DNA of 64,000 nucleotides from assembly GCA_049974865.1 (NCBI GenBank), contig JBNGCX010000012.1:10650-74649 (forward strand). Direction: 5' to 3'. Source of the DNA: JAGSOU01 sp049974865. GTDB lineage: Bacteria; Pseudomonadota; Alphaproteobacteria; Rhodobacterales; Rhodobacteraceae. Below are positions 36,119 to 45,021 of the stretch, one piece after another. Numbering within the stretch: the stretch's first letter is position 1; each line of letters begins with the position of its first letter. Made by a program: the position numbers and the translations under genes. A model generated the notes under the pieces. That model saw nothing but the letters and a program-made list of their open reading frames with translations. It had not been told where the DNA came from and did no database searches.

Positions 36119-36760
36119 CTACTCCTGTCCGAGCCCCTCCAGAAGCGGCACGAAGCGCACCTGGCGGAGCTCCTGATACTCGAATCCATCGGGCGTGCGG
36201 GTGACCTTGATCAGGCTCTGCACCGCATCAGACTGGCCCACGGGCACCACCATGATACCGCCCTCGCGCAGCTGCGCCAAGAGCGGCCCAGGCGGATCCT
36301 CGGCCGCGGCGGTCACGATGATGCGGTCGAAGGGGGCCTGCTCGGGCAGCCCGTGCGAGCCGTCGGCGGCAATGGCGGTGACATTGGTCAGACCCAGCTT
36401 CTCGAACGTCTTCTGCGCGTCGCGCACCAGCCGCCGGTAGCGTTCCACCGTGTAGACCCGCCGCGCCAGCTGGCTGAGGACCGCGGCCTGATAGCCCGAG
36501 CCGGTGCCCACCTCCAGCACCTTGTCGCGCGGCTGCACGTTCAGCGCCTGGGTCATCAGCGCCACCACCGAGGGCTGGCTGATGGTCTGGCCGCAGGAAA
36601 TCGGCAGCGGCATGTCCTCATACGCGCGGCCGCTGAACAGCCCGCGCACGAAATCGCCGCGGTCGATCCGCTCCATCGCGGTCAGGACACGGGTATCGGT
36701 CACCCCCTTGGAGCGGAGCGCGAACAGGAACTGCATTTTCCGTTCGGCGGCCGAGGTCAT
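36119..36760 (-). CDS. pcm: Protein-L-isoaspartate O-methyltransferase
   Basis: 213 aa SAM-dependent repair enzyme that methylates isoaspartyl residues in aged proteins. The SAM loop is VLEVGTGSGYQAAVLSQLA near residue 82, and the family-specific ISQPSVVALMTQAL lies just before it. The C-terminal VPLLEG matches the usual ending. It overlaps surE by four bases and precedes the NlpD-like gene by about 50, so the surE-pcm-nlpD unit is probably one transcript. Confidence 0.94.
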   Translation of the reverse strand: MTSAAERKMQFLFALRSKGVTDTRVLTAMERIDRGDFVRGLFSGRAYEDMPLPISCGQTISQPSVVALMTQALNVQPRDKVLEVGTGSGYQAAVLSQLARRVYTVERYRRLVRDAQKTFEKLGLTNVTAIAADGSHGLPEQAPFDRIIVTAAAEDPPGPLLAQLREGGIMVVPVGQSDAVQSLIKVTRTPDGFEYQELRQVRFVPLLEGLGQE

Positions 36761-37545
36761 TCCAACTGCTCTTTCAGGCGCGTTATTGTGTCATGGGCGG
36801 TCAGGTCGGCGCGCATCGGCGTGACCGAGATAAAGCCTTCCAGGTTGTCGGCCACATCCGTCCCCGGCGCGGTGGGCGTGTGCTGTGCGCCGCCCTTGAT
36901 CCACAGGAACTTGCGCCCCGAGGGCGAGGTATGCGGCTCCACCCCGAAAAAGGCGTCGCGGCGATAGCCTTGCGGGCTGACCCGCAGGCCCTTGACGTCG
37001 GTCCCGCGCAGCGGCGGGAAGTTGACGTTGTAGAACAGCCGGTAATCCGCGCCGTGGTCCCAGACGCCGCGTTCCAGCAGCGCGCGCACGGTGGCCGCGC
37101 CGTGCTGGGCCGCGGCCTCGAACCGGTAGGGCTCGGAAAAATTCTCGGGGCCCAGGTATTGCGACAGGGCAATGGCGGGCAGGCCCTGCAGCGCGGCTTC
37201 CATCGCGCCGCCCAGCGTGCCGGAATACAGCGCGTTCTCGCCCGAGTTGTTGCCCCGGTTCACGCCCGACAGCACCAGGTTGGGGGGCGTGTCGGCCATC
37301 ACGTCGTGCAGCCCCGCCAGCACGCAGTCGGCGGGCGAGCCCTCGGCCGCGTAGCGGCGCTCGCCCAGCTCGGCGATCATCATCGGGTGGGTGTAGGAGA
37401 TCTTGTGCGCGACGCCCGACTGCTCGAAGGCGGGGGCGACGGTCCAGACCTCGCCGCCGGGGCCGGCGATCTCCGACGCGATGGCGTGCAGCACCTTCAG
37501 CCCCGGTGCGTTGATGCCGTCGTCATTGGTGATCAGAATGCGCAT
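36757..37545 (-). CDS. surE: 5'/3'-nucleotidase SurE
   Basis: 262 aa metal-dependent phosphatase acting on nucleoside monophosphates. The N-terminal MRILITNDDGINAPGL provides D8 and D9 as metal ligands. The second site is SGVNRGNNSGENALYSGTLGGAMEA near residue 94, and later conserved segments are VNFPP and ISVTPM. It is the first gene of the surE-pcm-nlpD unit. Its stop overlaps the pcm ATG (ATGA). Confidence 0.95.
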   Translation of the reverse strand: MRILITNDDGINAPGLKVLHAIASEIAGPGGEVWTVAPAFEQSGVAHKISYTHPMMIAELGERRYAAEGSPADCVLAGLHDVMADTPPNLVLSGVNRGNNSGENALYSGTLGGAMEAALQGLPAIALSQYLGPENFSEPYRFEAAAQHGAATVRALLERGVWDHGADYRLFYNVNFPPLRGTDVKGLRVSPQGYRRDAFFGVEPHTSPSGRKFLWIKGGAQHTPTAPGTDVADNLEGFISVTPMRADLTAHDTITRLKEQLE

Positions 37546-37649
37546 GGATGCCCGCCCGTATTGCTTTTCCCCTCAATAGGGCAGGCCGGGCGGGGCAGCA
37601 AGCGGTGTGACGCGCGCACCCGGGACTGTGGCCCGGCTGCGCCGCAGGC

Positions 37650-38297
37650 TCAGCCCAGGGCGGCGATCAGGCGCCCGGCCTCGGCCGAGGGCGGGCTCAG
37701 CGTGCTGCGGTCCTCGCCGGGATAAAAACGGGCGCGGGTGGCCGTGGGCATCGGGTTGGGCGTGAACGAGATCACGCGCGGGCTCTGGGCCTTCTCGGTC
37801 TCCGCCGCCCAGGCGCCGTAGAGCGCCCGCTGCGCCGCCTTGGCCGCCGCGTAGGCGCCCAGGAACTTGCCCTCGGCCGGGTCGTCCACATGGACGGCAA
37901 TGCCGCCTTCGGCGGCCTGCAGCAGCGGCGAGACATAGGGGATCAGCCGACCCGTGGCGGTGATGCCGGTCTCCACGACCTTCTTCCAGTCCTTCTCGTC
38001 CAGATGGTCGGCCGGAGTCAGCGGCGGGACGTGGATGGCGGTGTGCACCCACAGGTCCAGCTTGCCCCAGCGGTCGTGGATGGAGCGGCACAGGTGCTGC
38101 ATCGCCGCCGCCTCGGTCACGTCCATCGGCGCCAGCGTGGCGCTGCCGCCCGCCTTCTGGATGCGGTCGTCGAGCTCCTCCAGCGCGCCGGTGGTGCGCG
38201 CCACGGCGAGGACGTGGTGGGTGGGGGCCAGGGCCTCGGCCACGGCCGCGCCAAATCCGCGCGAGGCGCCGGTGATCAGGGCGATGCGGTCGGTCAT
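37650..38297 (-). CDS. Short-chain dehydrogenase/reductase, unusual
   Basis: 215 aa. The coenzyme loop TGASRGFG is at 9-16 and the active-site Y-A-A-A-K pair is present in GAYAAAKAAQRAL. The NNAG position reads HTAIHV and the usual catalytic Ser region reads AVHVDD, so the triad is incomplete; it may bind NAD(P) without classical activity. ATG 38297 is preferred to an adjacent TTG. The substrate is unknown. It lies between surE and purF on the same strand. Confidence 0.82.
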   Translation of the reverse strand: MTDRIALITGASRGFGAAVAEALAPTHHVLAVARTTGALEELDDRIQKAGGSATLAPMDVTEAAAMQHLCRSIHDRWGKLDLWVHTAIHVPPLTPADHLDEKDWKKVVETGITATGRLIPYVSPLLQAAEGGIAVHVDDPAEGKFLGAYAAAKAAQRALYGAWAAETEKAQSPRVISFTPNPMPTATRARFYPGEDRSTLSPPSAEAGRLIAALG

Positions 38298-38328
38298 CAA
38301 TGCAATCCTATGCGCTGGGGGCAGGGGC

Positions 38329-39795
38329 TTACTCGGCCGCCTTCACCTGGAAACCCTTCTCGATCATGTCCGAGGGGGCCACCGGGTATTCGCCCGAGAA
38401 GCAGGCGTCGCAATATTGCGGGCAGGTGGCGTCGCGCCCCCCGGCCTCGCCCACCGCGCGGTAGAGCCCGTCGAGCGAGATGAAGCGCAGGCTGTCCACG
38501 CCCAGATGCTCGCGCATCTCGTCCTCGGTCATGGTGGCGGCCAGTAGCTTTTCGCGCTTGGGCGTGTCCACGCCGTAGAAGCAGGGCCAGGCCGTGGGCG
38601 GGCTGGCGATGCGGAAATGCACCTCTTTCGCCCCGGCATCCAGGATCATCTCCTTGATCTTGCGCGAGGTGGTGCCGCGCACCACCGAGTCGTCGACCAG
38701 GATCACCCGCTTGCCGCGGATCAGCGCGCGGTTGACGTTCAGCTTCAGCCGCACGCCCATGTTGCGGATCTGCTCGGTCGGCTCGATGAAGGTCCGGCCC
38801 ATATACTGGTTGCGGATGATCCCCATGGCGTAGGGGATGCCCGATTGCAGCGAATAGCCGATGGCGGCCGGGGTGCCGCTGTCGGGCACCGGGCAGACGA
38901 GATCGGCGTCGACCGGCGCCTCCTTGGCCAGTTCGCGGCCGATGCTCTCGCGGGTCTCGTAGACCGAGCGGCCACCGAGGATGCTATCGGGCCGCGAGAA
39001 ATAGACATGCTCGAAGATGCAGAACTTAGAGGGGGCCTTTTCGAAGGGGCGGAAGGATTCGACGCCGTCCTCCTCGGTGATGACCACCATCTCGCCCGGA
39101 TCGATCTCGCGCACGAACTCGGCACCGATGATGTCCAGCGCGCAGGTCTCCGAGCTCAGCACCCATCCCTCGCTCAGGCGGCCCAGCACCAGCGGGCGCA
39201 CGCCCAGCGGGTCGCGCACGCCGATCAGCTTGGTCCGGGTCATGGCCACGACCGAGAAGGCGCCCTCGACCCGGCGCAGCGCGTCCTTCATCCGCTCCAC
39301 GATATTGCGCTGGAGGGAGCGCGCCATCAGGTGGATGATGCATTCGCTGTCCGAGGACGACTGGAAGATCGAGCCGCGCTCGATCAGTTCGCGGCGCAGC
39401 GCCTCGGCATTGGTGATGTTGCCGTTATGGGCGATCGCCGCGCCGCCCATCGAGAACTCGCCGAAGAAGGGCTGCACGTCGCGGATCGCCGTCGGCCCCT
39501 TGGACCCGGCGGTGGAATAACGCACATGGCCGATGGCCAGCGACCCGGGCAGGGTCTCCATCAGGCTGGCCTTGGTGAAGTTGTCGCGGACATAGCCGAA
39601 GCGCCGGGCCGAGTTGAAGCCGCTTTCCGGCGCGTAGGAAACGATGCCGCCCGCTTCCTGGCCGCGATGTTGCAGCGCGTGCAGGCCGAGGGCGACGAAA
39701 TTGGCGGCTTCGGTCACGCCGACCACGCCGTAGACGCCGCATTCCTCTTTCAGCTTGTCATCATCAAAGGGGTGGCTGGGGGGCATCTCGCGCAT
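38329..39795 (-). CDS. purF: Amidophosphoribosyltransferase
   Basis: First committed enzyme of purine synthesis (488 aa): PRPP plus glutamine gives phosphoribosylamine. A short propeptide precedes the glutaminase nucleophile C19 in KEECGVYGVVG. The PRPP loop VILVDDSVVRGTTSRKI is near residue 355. The C-terminal CPQYCDACFSGEYP carries cysteines placed as in the Fe-S type of B. subtilis. GGAG lies nine bases before ATG 39795; a second ATG is at 39786. It follows cvpA, the classic cvpA-purF order. Confidence 0.95.
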   Translation of the reverse strand: MREMPPSHPFDDDKLKEECGVYGVVGVTEAANFVALGLHALQHRGQEAGGIVSYAPESGFNSARRFGYVRDNFTKASLMETLPGSLAIGHVRYSTAGSKGPTAIRDVQPFFGEFSMGGAAIAHNGNITNAEALRRELIERGSIFQSSSDSECIIHLMARSLQRNIVERMKDALRRVEGAFSVVAMTRTKLIGVRDPLGVRPLVLGRLSEGWVLSSETCALDIIGAEFVREIDPGEMVVITEEDGVESFRPFEKAPSKFCIFEHVYFSRPDSILGGRSVYETRESIGRELAKEAPVDADLVCPVPDSGTPAAIGYSLQSGIPYAMGIIRNQYMGRTFIEPTEQIRNMGVRLKLNVNRALIRGKRVILVDDSVVRGTTSRKIKEMILDAGAKEVHFRIASPPTAWPCFYGVDTPKREKLLAATMTEDEMREHLGVDSLRFISLDGLYRAVGEAGGRDATCPQYCDACFSGEYPVAPSDMIEKGFQVKAAE

Positions 39796-39888
39796 CAGGC
39801 AAGGCTCCGAATCCGTGGTGAGGGGTTGGCCCCTATCTAGTGGCTCTCGTGTCGAGTGTCACGAAAGGATCACAAATCTTTTTCCGCG

Positions 39889-39917
39889 CTGCGGCGTGTC
39901 ACTCTGCCACGCCGCAG
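39889..39917 (-). other. Hairpin spanning the cvpA stop
   Basis: CTGCGGCGTG (39889-39898) and CACGCCGCAG (39908-39917) form a perfect 10-bp stem with a 9-base loop that includes the cvpA stop codon. On the transcribed strand it is followed by an A-run rather than a T-run, so it is more likely an attenuating or stabilising element in the cvpA-purF gap than a terminator. Confidence 0.4.
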
Positions 39918-40459
39918 TCGCCGACCAGCTCTTCATACTTTCCGGTCAGCCAGCCCAGGGCCTCTTCGGGGCTGTTTTCCTCGATATGCCGGGTGAGGTT
40001 GGCGAACACCTCGGCCGAGCGGCTGTTGTCCACCATCGGCACCTCTTCGGTGGCCATCACCGTGCCGTAGACGAAGAAGGCCACCGCGACCAGCACGATC
40101 CCGCGCAGCACGCCGAAGAGAAAGCCCAGCCCCTGGTCCAGCCCGCCCAGGGCAGAGCGCTGCACCAGCGTTGAGAAGAGCGGCGTGAAGATCGACACCA
40201 CCACCAGCGCCAGCGCGAAGACCGCGGCGAAGGAAGCGATGATCGAGATCTCGCAGCTGTCGCCCAGGAAATCGCCCAGCACCGGGATCTGCCTGACCAG
40301 CGGCTCGGCCTGCGGCGCGAAGATGAAGGCCAGCACGGCCGCCGCGATCCAGCCGACGATGGCCATGGCCTCGCGCATCAGGCCGCGCGAATAGGCCAGA
40401 ACGGCCGACAGGATGATGACCGCGGCGACGACCGCGTCGATGATGGTGAAACCTTCCAT
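39899..40459 (-). CDS. cvpA: CvpA family membrane protein
   Basis: 186 aa with four membrane helices and the CvpA pattern: a start of MEGFTIIDAVVAAVIILSAVLAYSRGLMRE, and the G-x-L-D-x-x-L-G-F-x-F-G-x-x-R-G core as GGLDQGLGFLFGVLRG near residue 105. CvpA is linked to colicin V export and to envelope stress; its molecular activity is unclear. ATG 40459 has a purine-rich GAGAG site before it. It follows radA by 23 bases and precedes purF. Confidence 0.9.
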   Translation of the reverse strand: MEGFTIIDAVVAAVIILSAVLAYSRGLMREAMAIVGWIAAAVLAFIFAPQAEPLVRQIPVLGDFLGDSCEISIIASFAAVFALALVVVSIFTPLFSTLVQRSALGGLDQGLGFLFGVLRGIVLVAVAFFVYGTVMATEEVPMVDNSRSAEVFANLTRHIEENSPEEALGWLTGKYEELVGDCGVAE

Positions 40460-40482
40460 GCGTTCTCTCGCTCCTCCGGCGC

Positions 40483-41853
40483 TCAACCAGCCCCGAACAT
40501 CTCTCCTACAAAGGCGGTCAGGTCAGGCATCGAACGTACCTTCAACCCGGCTGGTGCCCCGCCAAGCTTGCTGCGCGCCGGGGCGATTGCCTGTGAGAAA
40601 CCAAGTTTTTGCGCTTCTTTCAACCTGTTTTCCGTTTGACTCACGGGGCGCAAGGCCCCGGAAAGGCTGATTTCTCCGAAAAGCACGGTATCGGTCGGCA
40701 ATGCCACATCCTCGCGCGCCGACAGAAGGGCGGCCGCCACGGCCAGGTCGGCGGCCGGCTCGGTGACCTTCATGCCGCCGGCCACGTTGAGGAAGACGTC
40801 GAGCCCGGCAAAGGGGATGCCGCAGCGCGATTCCAGCACCGCCAGCGTGGTCGACAGCCGCCCCGCGTCCAGCCCCACCACCGTGCGCCGGGGCGTGCCC
40901 AGCGGCGAGGGCGCGACCAGCGCCTGCACCTCGGTCAGCACGGGGCGGGTGCCCTCGATGCCGGCGAAGACGGCGGCGCCGGGGGCGGGGTTGTCGCGTT
41001 CCGACAGGAACAGGGCCGAGGGGTTGGTGACCTCGCTCAGCCCCATGCCGGTCATCTCGAACACGCCGATCTCGTCGGCCGGGCCGAAGCGGTTTTTCAC
41101 CGCGCGCAGGATGCGGAACTGGTGGCCGCGCTCGCCCTCGAAGTAAAGCACGGTGTCCACCATGTGCTCGACCACGCGGGGGCCGGCGATCTGGCCCTCC
41201 TTGGTGACATGGCCGACCAGCATCACCGCCGTGCCGCGCCGCTTGGCGAATGTGGTCAGTTCATGCGCCGCGGCGCGCACCTGGGAGACCGAGCCCGGCG
41301 CGCTTTCCACGTTGTCCGCCCACATGGTCTGGATCGAGTCGATGATGGCGAGGTCCGGCTTTTCGGCCTCCAGCGTGGTCAGGATGTCGCGCAGGTTGGT
41401 CTCGGTCGCCAGTTTCACCGGCGCATCCGCAAGCCCCAGCCGCTGCGCGCGCATCCGCACCTGGGCGCTGGCCTCTTCGCCCGAGACATAGACGCAGGAC
41501 AGCCCCGCACGGGCAAAGGCCGCCGCGCCCTGCAGCAGCAGGGTCGACTTGCCGATCCCCGGATCGCCGCCCACCAGGATGGCCGAGGCCGGCACCAGCC
41601 CGCCGCCGAGCACCCGGTCAAGCTCCGCCAGGCCCGAGCCGGTGCGCGGCGGCGGCGTTTCCTCGGTCGACAGGTCACCCAGGGGCAGGGTGCGCCCGCG
41701 CTGCGCGCCCAGCGATTTCGACGACGGCCCCGCCGACAGCGGCGCCTCCTCGACGATCGAGTTCCACGCGCCGCAGGCGTCGCAGCGCCCGGCCCATTTC
41801 TTGTGGGTCGCCCCGCAGGCGGAGCAGGTGAAGGAGGTGGTCGGTTTCGCCAT
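40483..41853 (-). CDS. radA: DNA repair protein RadA
   Basis: 456 aa RecA-like helicase that helps branch migration in recombination. The N-terminal zinc finger has C10, C13, C24 and C27. The Walker A loop is GGDPGIGKSTLLLQ near 96, and the RadA-specific KNRFGPADEIGVFEM follows near 255. The C-terminal domain is Lon-protease-like without the catalytic residues. It is preceded by a PqiA-like gene and followed by cvpA and purF on the same strand. Confidence 0.95.
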   Translation of the reverse strand: MAKPTTSFTCSACGATHKKWAGRCDACGAWNSIVEEAPLSAGPSSKSLGAQRGRTLPLGDLSTEETPPPRTGSGLAELDRVLGGGLVPASAILVGGDPGIGKSTLLLQGAAAFARAGLSCVYVSGEEASAQVRMRAQRLGLADAPVKLATETNLRDILTTLEAEKPDLAIIDSIQTMWADNVESAPGSVSQVRAAAHELTTFAKRRGTAVMLVGHVTKEGQIAGPRVVEHMVDTVLYFEGERGHQFRILRAVKNRFGPADEIGVFEMTGMGLSEVTNPSALFLSERDNPAPGAAVFAGIEGTRPVLTEVQALVAPSPLGTPRRTVVGLDAGRLSTTLAVLESRCGIPFAGLDVFLNVAGGMKVTEPAADLAVAAALLSAREDVALPTDTVLFGEISLSGALRPVSQTENRLKEAQKLGFSQAIAPARSKLGGAPAGLKVRSMPDLTAFVGEMFGAG

Positions 41854-41862
41854 GCCCCCGGT

Positions 41863-42315
41863 CTAGCCTCCCACGCCCCGCCGCCGCAAGCGCTCGGTCG
41901 CGATGGAGATGCCCAGCGAGGTGAGGATGCAGAAGGTGAAGAGGTAGAGGCCCCAGGCCGTTTCCACCTTGCCGACACCCACGCCCTTGGCGATGACGAT
42001 ATAAAGCGCGATGAGGAAGATATCGGCCATGGCCAGCTTGCTGAGCACATGGATCGCCGGGATCAGCCGCGGCGAGGCCAGGCGGAAATGGATCAGCGCC
42101 AGGCCGATGGTCTTCACGTAAGGTGCGAAGAGGGCGAAGAGGGTGACCAGAAGGGCGAGGAAGACGTCGGTTTCCCACAGGCTCTGCAGGCCCGAGACCA
42201 CGCTGATCTCGCTCATCCCGAACAGCGGTAGGAGGCCGGCGCGCAGCAGCGGCGCGAACCAAGCGATGGGGAAGAGGAGGAGAAGGGCGAGGTTGGCGAG
42301 GCGGAGGATTTGCAT
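41863..42315 (-). CDS. Small PqiA-like (paraquat-inducible protein A) membrane protein
   Basis: 150 aa with about four membrane helices: LRLANLALLLLFPIAWFAPLL at the N-terminus, FLALLVTLFALFAPYVKTIGL near 52, then MADIFLIALYIVIAKGVGVGKVE, and LYLFTFCILTSLG. The order and the M-A-D-I/V-F segment match the PqiA domain; only one domain is present, without the cysteine motifs of the long form. PqiA proteins partner with MCE-type lipid transporters, which fits the mlaF-mlaE genes just upstream. ATG 42315 is preferred to a GTG at 42327. Confidence 0.78.
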   Translation of the reverse strand: MQILRLANLALLLLFPIAWFAPLLRAGLLPLFGMSEISVVSGLQSLWETDVFLALLVTLFALFAPYVKTIGLALIHFRLASPRLIPAIHVLSKLAMADIFLIALYIVIAKGVGVGKVETAWGLYLFTFCILTSLGISIATERLRRRGVGG

Positions 42316-42361
42316 GATGCTCAACACCTAGGCCAGCGCGAGCCGCATCCCAATCGGAACT

Positions 42362-43108
42362 TCACCGCACCGCCTCGATCGGCCCCTCGGCGCGGCCGTT
42401 GATGAACTGGTCGAGGTAGGGGTCGCCCGAACTGTCCATCTGGCTGACCGGCCCCGACCACTTGATCACCCCGTCATGCAGCATGGCCACGTCGTCGGCG
42501 ATGGCGCGCACCGAGGTCATGTCGTGGGTGATGGTCATGGCCGTCGCCCCCATCTCCACCACGATCTCGCGGATCAGCTCGTTGATCACGCCCGCCATGA
42601 TGGGGTCGAGGCCCGTGGTGGGCTCGTCGAAAAAGATGATCTGCGGCTCGGCGGCGATGGCGCGGGCCAGCCCCACGCGTTTCTGCATGCCGCCCGACAG
42701 CTCGGCCGGGTAAAGGTCGGCCACGTCCGCGCTCAGCCCCACGCGGCGCAGTTTCTCGATGGCGATTTCGCGCGCCTCGTCCTTGGGCCGCTTGAGCGAG
42801 CCGCGCAGCAGGCGGAAGGCCACGTTCTGCCAGACGGTGAGGCTGTCGAACAGCGCCGCGCCCTGGAACAGCATGCCGAAATGGGCCAGGAATTCGTCGC
42901 GCTCCTGCGTGGTGACGTCCTTGCCGTCCAGCAGGATGGTGCCCGCGTCGGGCTTGATCAGCCCGAGGATGCATTTCAGCAGCACCGACTTGCCCGTGCC
43001 CGAGCCGCCGATGATCACCATGCTTTCGCCGGTGGGCACCTTCAGGTCGATCCCTTGCAGCACCTTCTTGGCGCCGAAAGCCTTATGCACATCCCTCAGT
43101 TCGATCAT
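42362..43108 (-). CDS. mlaF: ABC transporter ATP-binding protein, MlaF-like
   Basis: 248 aa ATPase of the MCE/Mla phospholipid transport type. Walker A GGSGTGKS is at 34-41. The Q-loop MLFQGAALFDSLTVWQNV is typical of MlaF, as is the signature LSGGMQKRVGLARAI near 138. Walker B IIFFDEPTTGLDP and the H-loop TITHDM follow. Mla systems move phospholipids between outer and inner membranes. It overlaps the mlaE stop by four bases. No MlaD-type MCE gene is next to it. Confidence 0.9.
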   Translation of the reverse strand: MIELRDVHKAFGAKKVLQGIDLKVPTGESMVIIGGSGTGKSVLLKCILGLIKPDAGTILLDGKDVTTQERDEFLAHFGMLFQGAALFDSLTVWQNVAFRLLRGSLKRPKDEAREIAIEKLRRVGLSADVADLYPAELSGGMQKRVGLARAIAAEPQIIFFDEPTTGLDPIMAGVINELIREIVVEMGATAMTITHDMTSVRAIADDVAMLHDGVIKWSGPVSQMDSSGDPYLDQFINGRAEGPIEAVR

Positions 43109-43884
43109 GCGGCGAAAAACAGCTCCGTCAGCAGGTAGTTGGCGGCGAAGATCAGCACCGAGGCGGTCACCACGGCCGATTTCGTGGCCCGGCCCACGCC
43201 CTGCGCGCCGCGGCCCGAATGCATGCCGAAATAGCACCCCACCAGCGCGATCAGGAAGCCGAAGACCGCGCCCTTGATCAGGCCCGAGGTGACGTCCCAC
43301 ATCTCCAGGAAATCGGCGGTGTTCTTGAGATAGGCCGCCGGGTTGAAGCCCAGCCGCCCGGTGCCCACGACGTAGCCGCCGAAAATCCCGATGGAATCGC
43401 CCACCGCGACCAGCACCGGCACCGCCAGCGTGGCGGCCACCACGCGGGGCACGGTGAGGTATTTCATCGGGTCGGTCGACAGGGTGACCAGCGCGTCGAT
43501 CTGCTCGGTCACCTTCATGGTGCCGATCTCGGCCGCGATGGACGAGGCCACGCGCGCCGCCACCATCAGCCCGCCCAGCACCGGCCCCAGCTCGCGCGCC
43601 ATGCCGATGGCGACGATCGAGGGCACAACCTCTTCGGCGTTGAAGCGCGAGCCGCCGGCATAGATCTGCAGCGCCAGCGCGCCGCCGGTGAACAGCGCCG
43701 TCATGCCCACCACCGGCAGGCTGTTATAGCCGATCGCCCACAGCGCCTGGCCGAATTCCCGCAGGTAGAAGGGCGGGCGCAGCATCGCCGCCAGCGTCTG
43801 GAACATGAATAGCCCCATCCGGCCGATCACGGCCAGCAGCGCCAGCGTCGAGCGCCCGAGTCCCGCGACCGGCGTCAGCAGCAT
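43105..43884 (-). CDS. mlaE: MlaE-family ABC transporter permease
   Basis: 259 aa with five to six membrane helices. Diagnostic segments are LREFGQALWAIGYNSLPVV near 42, FNAEEVVPSIVAIGMARELGPVLGGLMVAARVASSIAAEIGTM spread over about 80-125, and EQIDALVTLSTDPMKYLTVPR near 128. It is the inner-membrane part of the Mla-type lipid transporter. Its ATG overlaps the alr stop by one base (TGATG) and its stop overlaps mlaF. Confidence 0.92.
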   Translation of the reverse strand: MLLTPVAGLGRSTLALLAVIGRMGLFMFQTLAAMLRPPFYLREFGQALWAIGYNSLPVVGMTALFTGGALALQIYAGGSRFNAEEVVPSIVAIGMARELGPVLGGLMVAARVASSIAAEIGTMKVTEQIDALVTLSTDPMKYLTVPRVVAATLAVPVLVAVGDSIGIFGGYVVGTGRLGFNPAAYLKNTADFLEMWDVTSGLIKGAVFGFLIALVGCYFGMHSGRGAQGVGRATKSAVVTASVLIFAANYLLTELFFAA

Positions 43885-44933
43885 CAGCCCGCCCCCCCGG
43901 CATATTGGCGGCTGTAGCGCGCGCCCAGCGACGTCAGGATCTCATAGCCGATGGTGCCCGCCGCATCGGCCAGGTCGTCGACGCTCTGGTCCTGGCCCAG
44001 GATGTCCAGCGCCTTGGGCGTGTCGGCCAGGTGGGTGACGTCGACGGTGATCAGGTCCATCGAGACGCGCCCGACGATGGGGCAGGGCTCGCCGTCGTGG
44101 AACAGGAAGCCGCGGTTGCCCATCGCCCGGATCAGCCCGTCGGCATAGCCCGCGGCGACGGTGGCAATGCGGCAGGGGTCCTCGGCGGTCCAGGTGGCGC
44201 CGTAGCCGACGCTCTCGCCCGGTTCCAACTCGCGAGACTGGATCACCGGCAGCGCCAGATGCGCCACCGGGGCGGCCTCGTCGAAGGGCAGCCCGCCATA
44301 GAGGCCGATGCCCGGCCGGGTCAGTTCGAAATGATAGGCCTGGCCCAGCAGGATGCCGCCGGTCGCCGCCAGGCAGCGCGGCACGCCGGTGCCGTCGGTC
44401 ATGGCGCGGAAGGTTTCCAGTTGCTGCGCGTTCAGGGGATGCTCGGGTTCATCGGCGCAGGCCAGGTGGCTCATCAGCAGGGTCGGGCCCGCGGGCAGGG
44501 CGATCTCGGCCACCGCGGCCCATTCGGCGGGTTCCATCCCCAGCCGGTTCATCCCCGAGTCGAGCTGGATGCCGAAGGGGTGGCCCGGCAGCGCCTCGAA
44601 ATGGCGGGTCAGCTGTTCCACCGAGTTCAGCATCGGCACCAGGTCGAGATCGCCGATCATGTCGGCATCCCCCGCCATGTGCCCGGAAAAGACCGAGATT
44701 TCGGGGCCCCGCCCCAGCGCCTCGCGCAGCGCCGCGCCTTCCTCGGCCACGGCCACGAAGAAGCGCCGCGCGCCGGCGCGCGCCAGCGCCCGCGCCACGC
44801 GCGCCGCGCCCAGCCCGTAGCCGTCGGCCTTCACCACCGCGGCGGTTTCCACGCCGCTGCCGGATTTCGCATCCAGCGCTTTCCAGTTGCGGACCAGCGC
44901 GTCCAGATCGATCGTCAGAGAACCAGTAGCCAT
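43884..44933 (-). CDS. alr: Alanine racemase
   Basis: PLP enzyme that makes D-alanine for peptidoglycan (349 aa). The PLP lysine is K35 in AAVVKADGYGLG. Further marks are LDSGMNRLGM near 124, TRPGIGLYGG near 210, GYGATW near 244 (region of the catalytic Tyr) and the GRVSMDLITVDVT segment near 290. It is the first gene of the alr-mlaE-mlaF string, all overlapping, so cell-wall precursor and lipid transport genes appear co-transcribed. Confidence 0.94.
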   Translation of the reverse strand: MATGSLTIDLDALVRNWKALDAKSGSGVETAAVVKADGYGLGAARVARALARAGARRFFVAVAEEGAALREALGRGPEISVFSGHMAGDADMIGDLDLVPMLNSVEQLTRHFEALPGHPFGIQLDSGMNRLGMEPAEWAAVAEIALPAGPTLLMSHLACADEPEHPLNAQQLETFRAMTDGTGVPRCLAATGGILLGQAYHFELTRPGIGLYGGLPFDEAAPVAHLALPVIQSRELEPGESVGYGATWTAEDPCRIATVAAGYADGLIRAMGNRGFLFHDGEPCPIVGRVSMDLITVDVTHLADTPKALDILGQDQSVDDLADAAGTIGYEILTSLGARYSRQYAGGAG

Positions 44934-45021
44934 GAAGGGGTTTTGACACGTGCGGGCGCAGGGTCAAGTGGAAAGCATCGGCGCCCGCGGCTCCGGCGTG
45001 CGCCGTCCCCGGAACGCCCTG

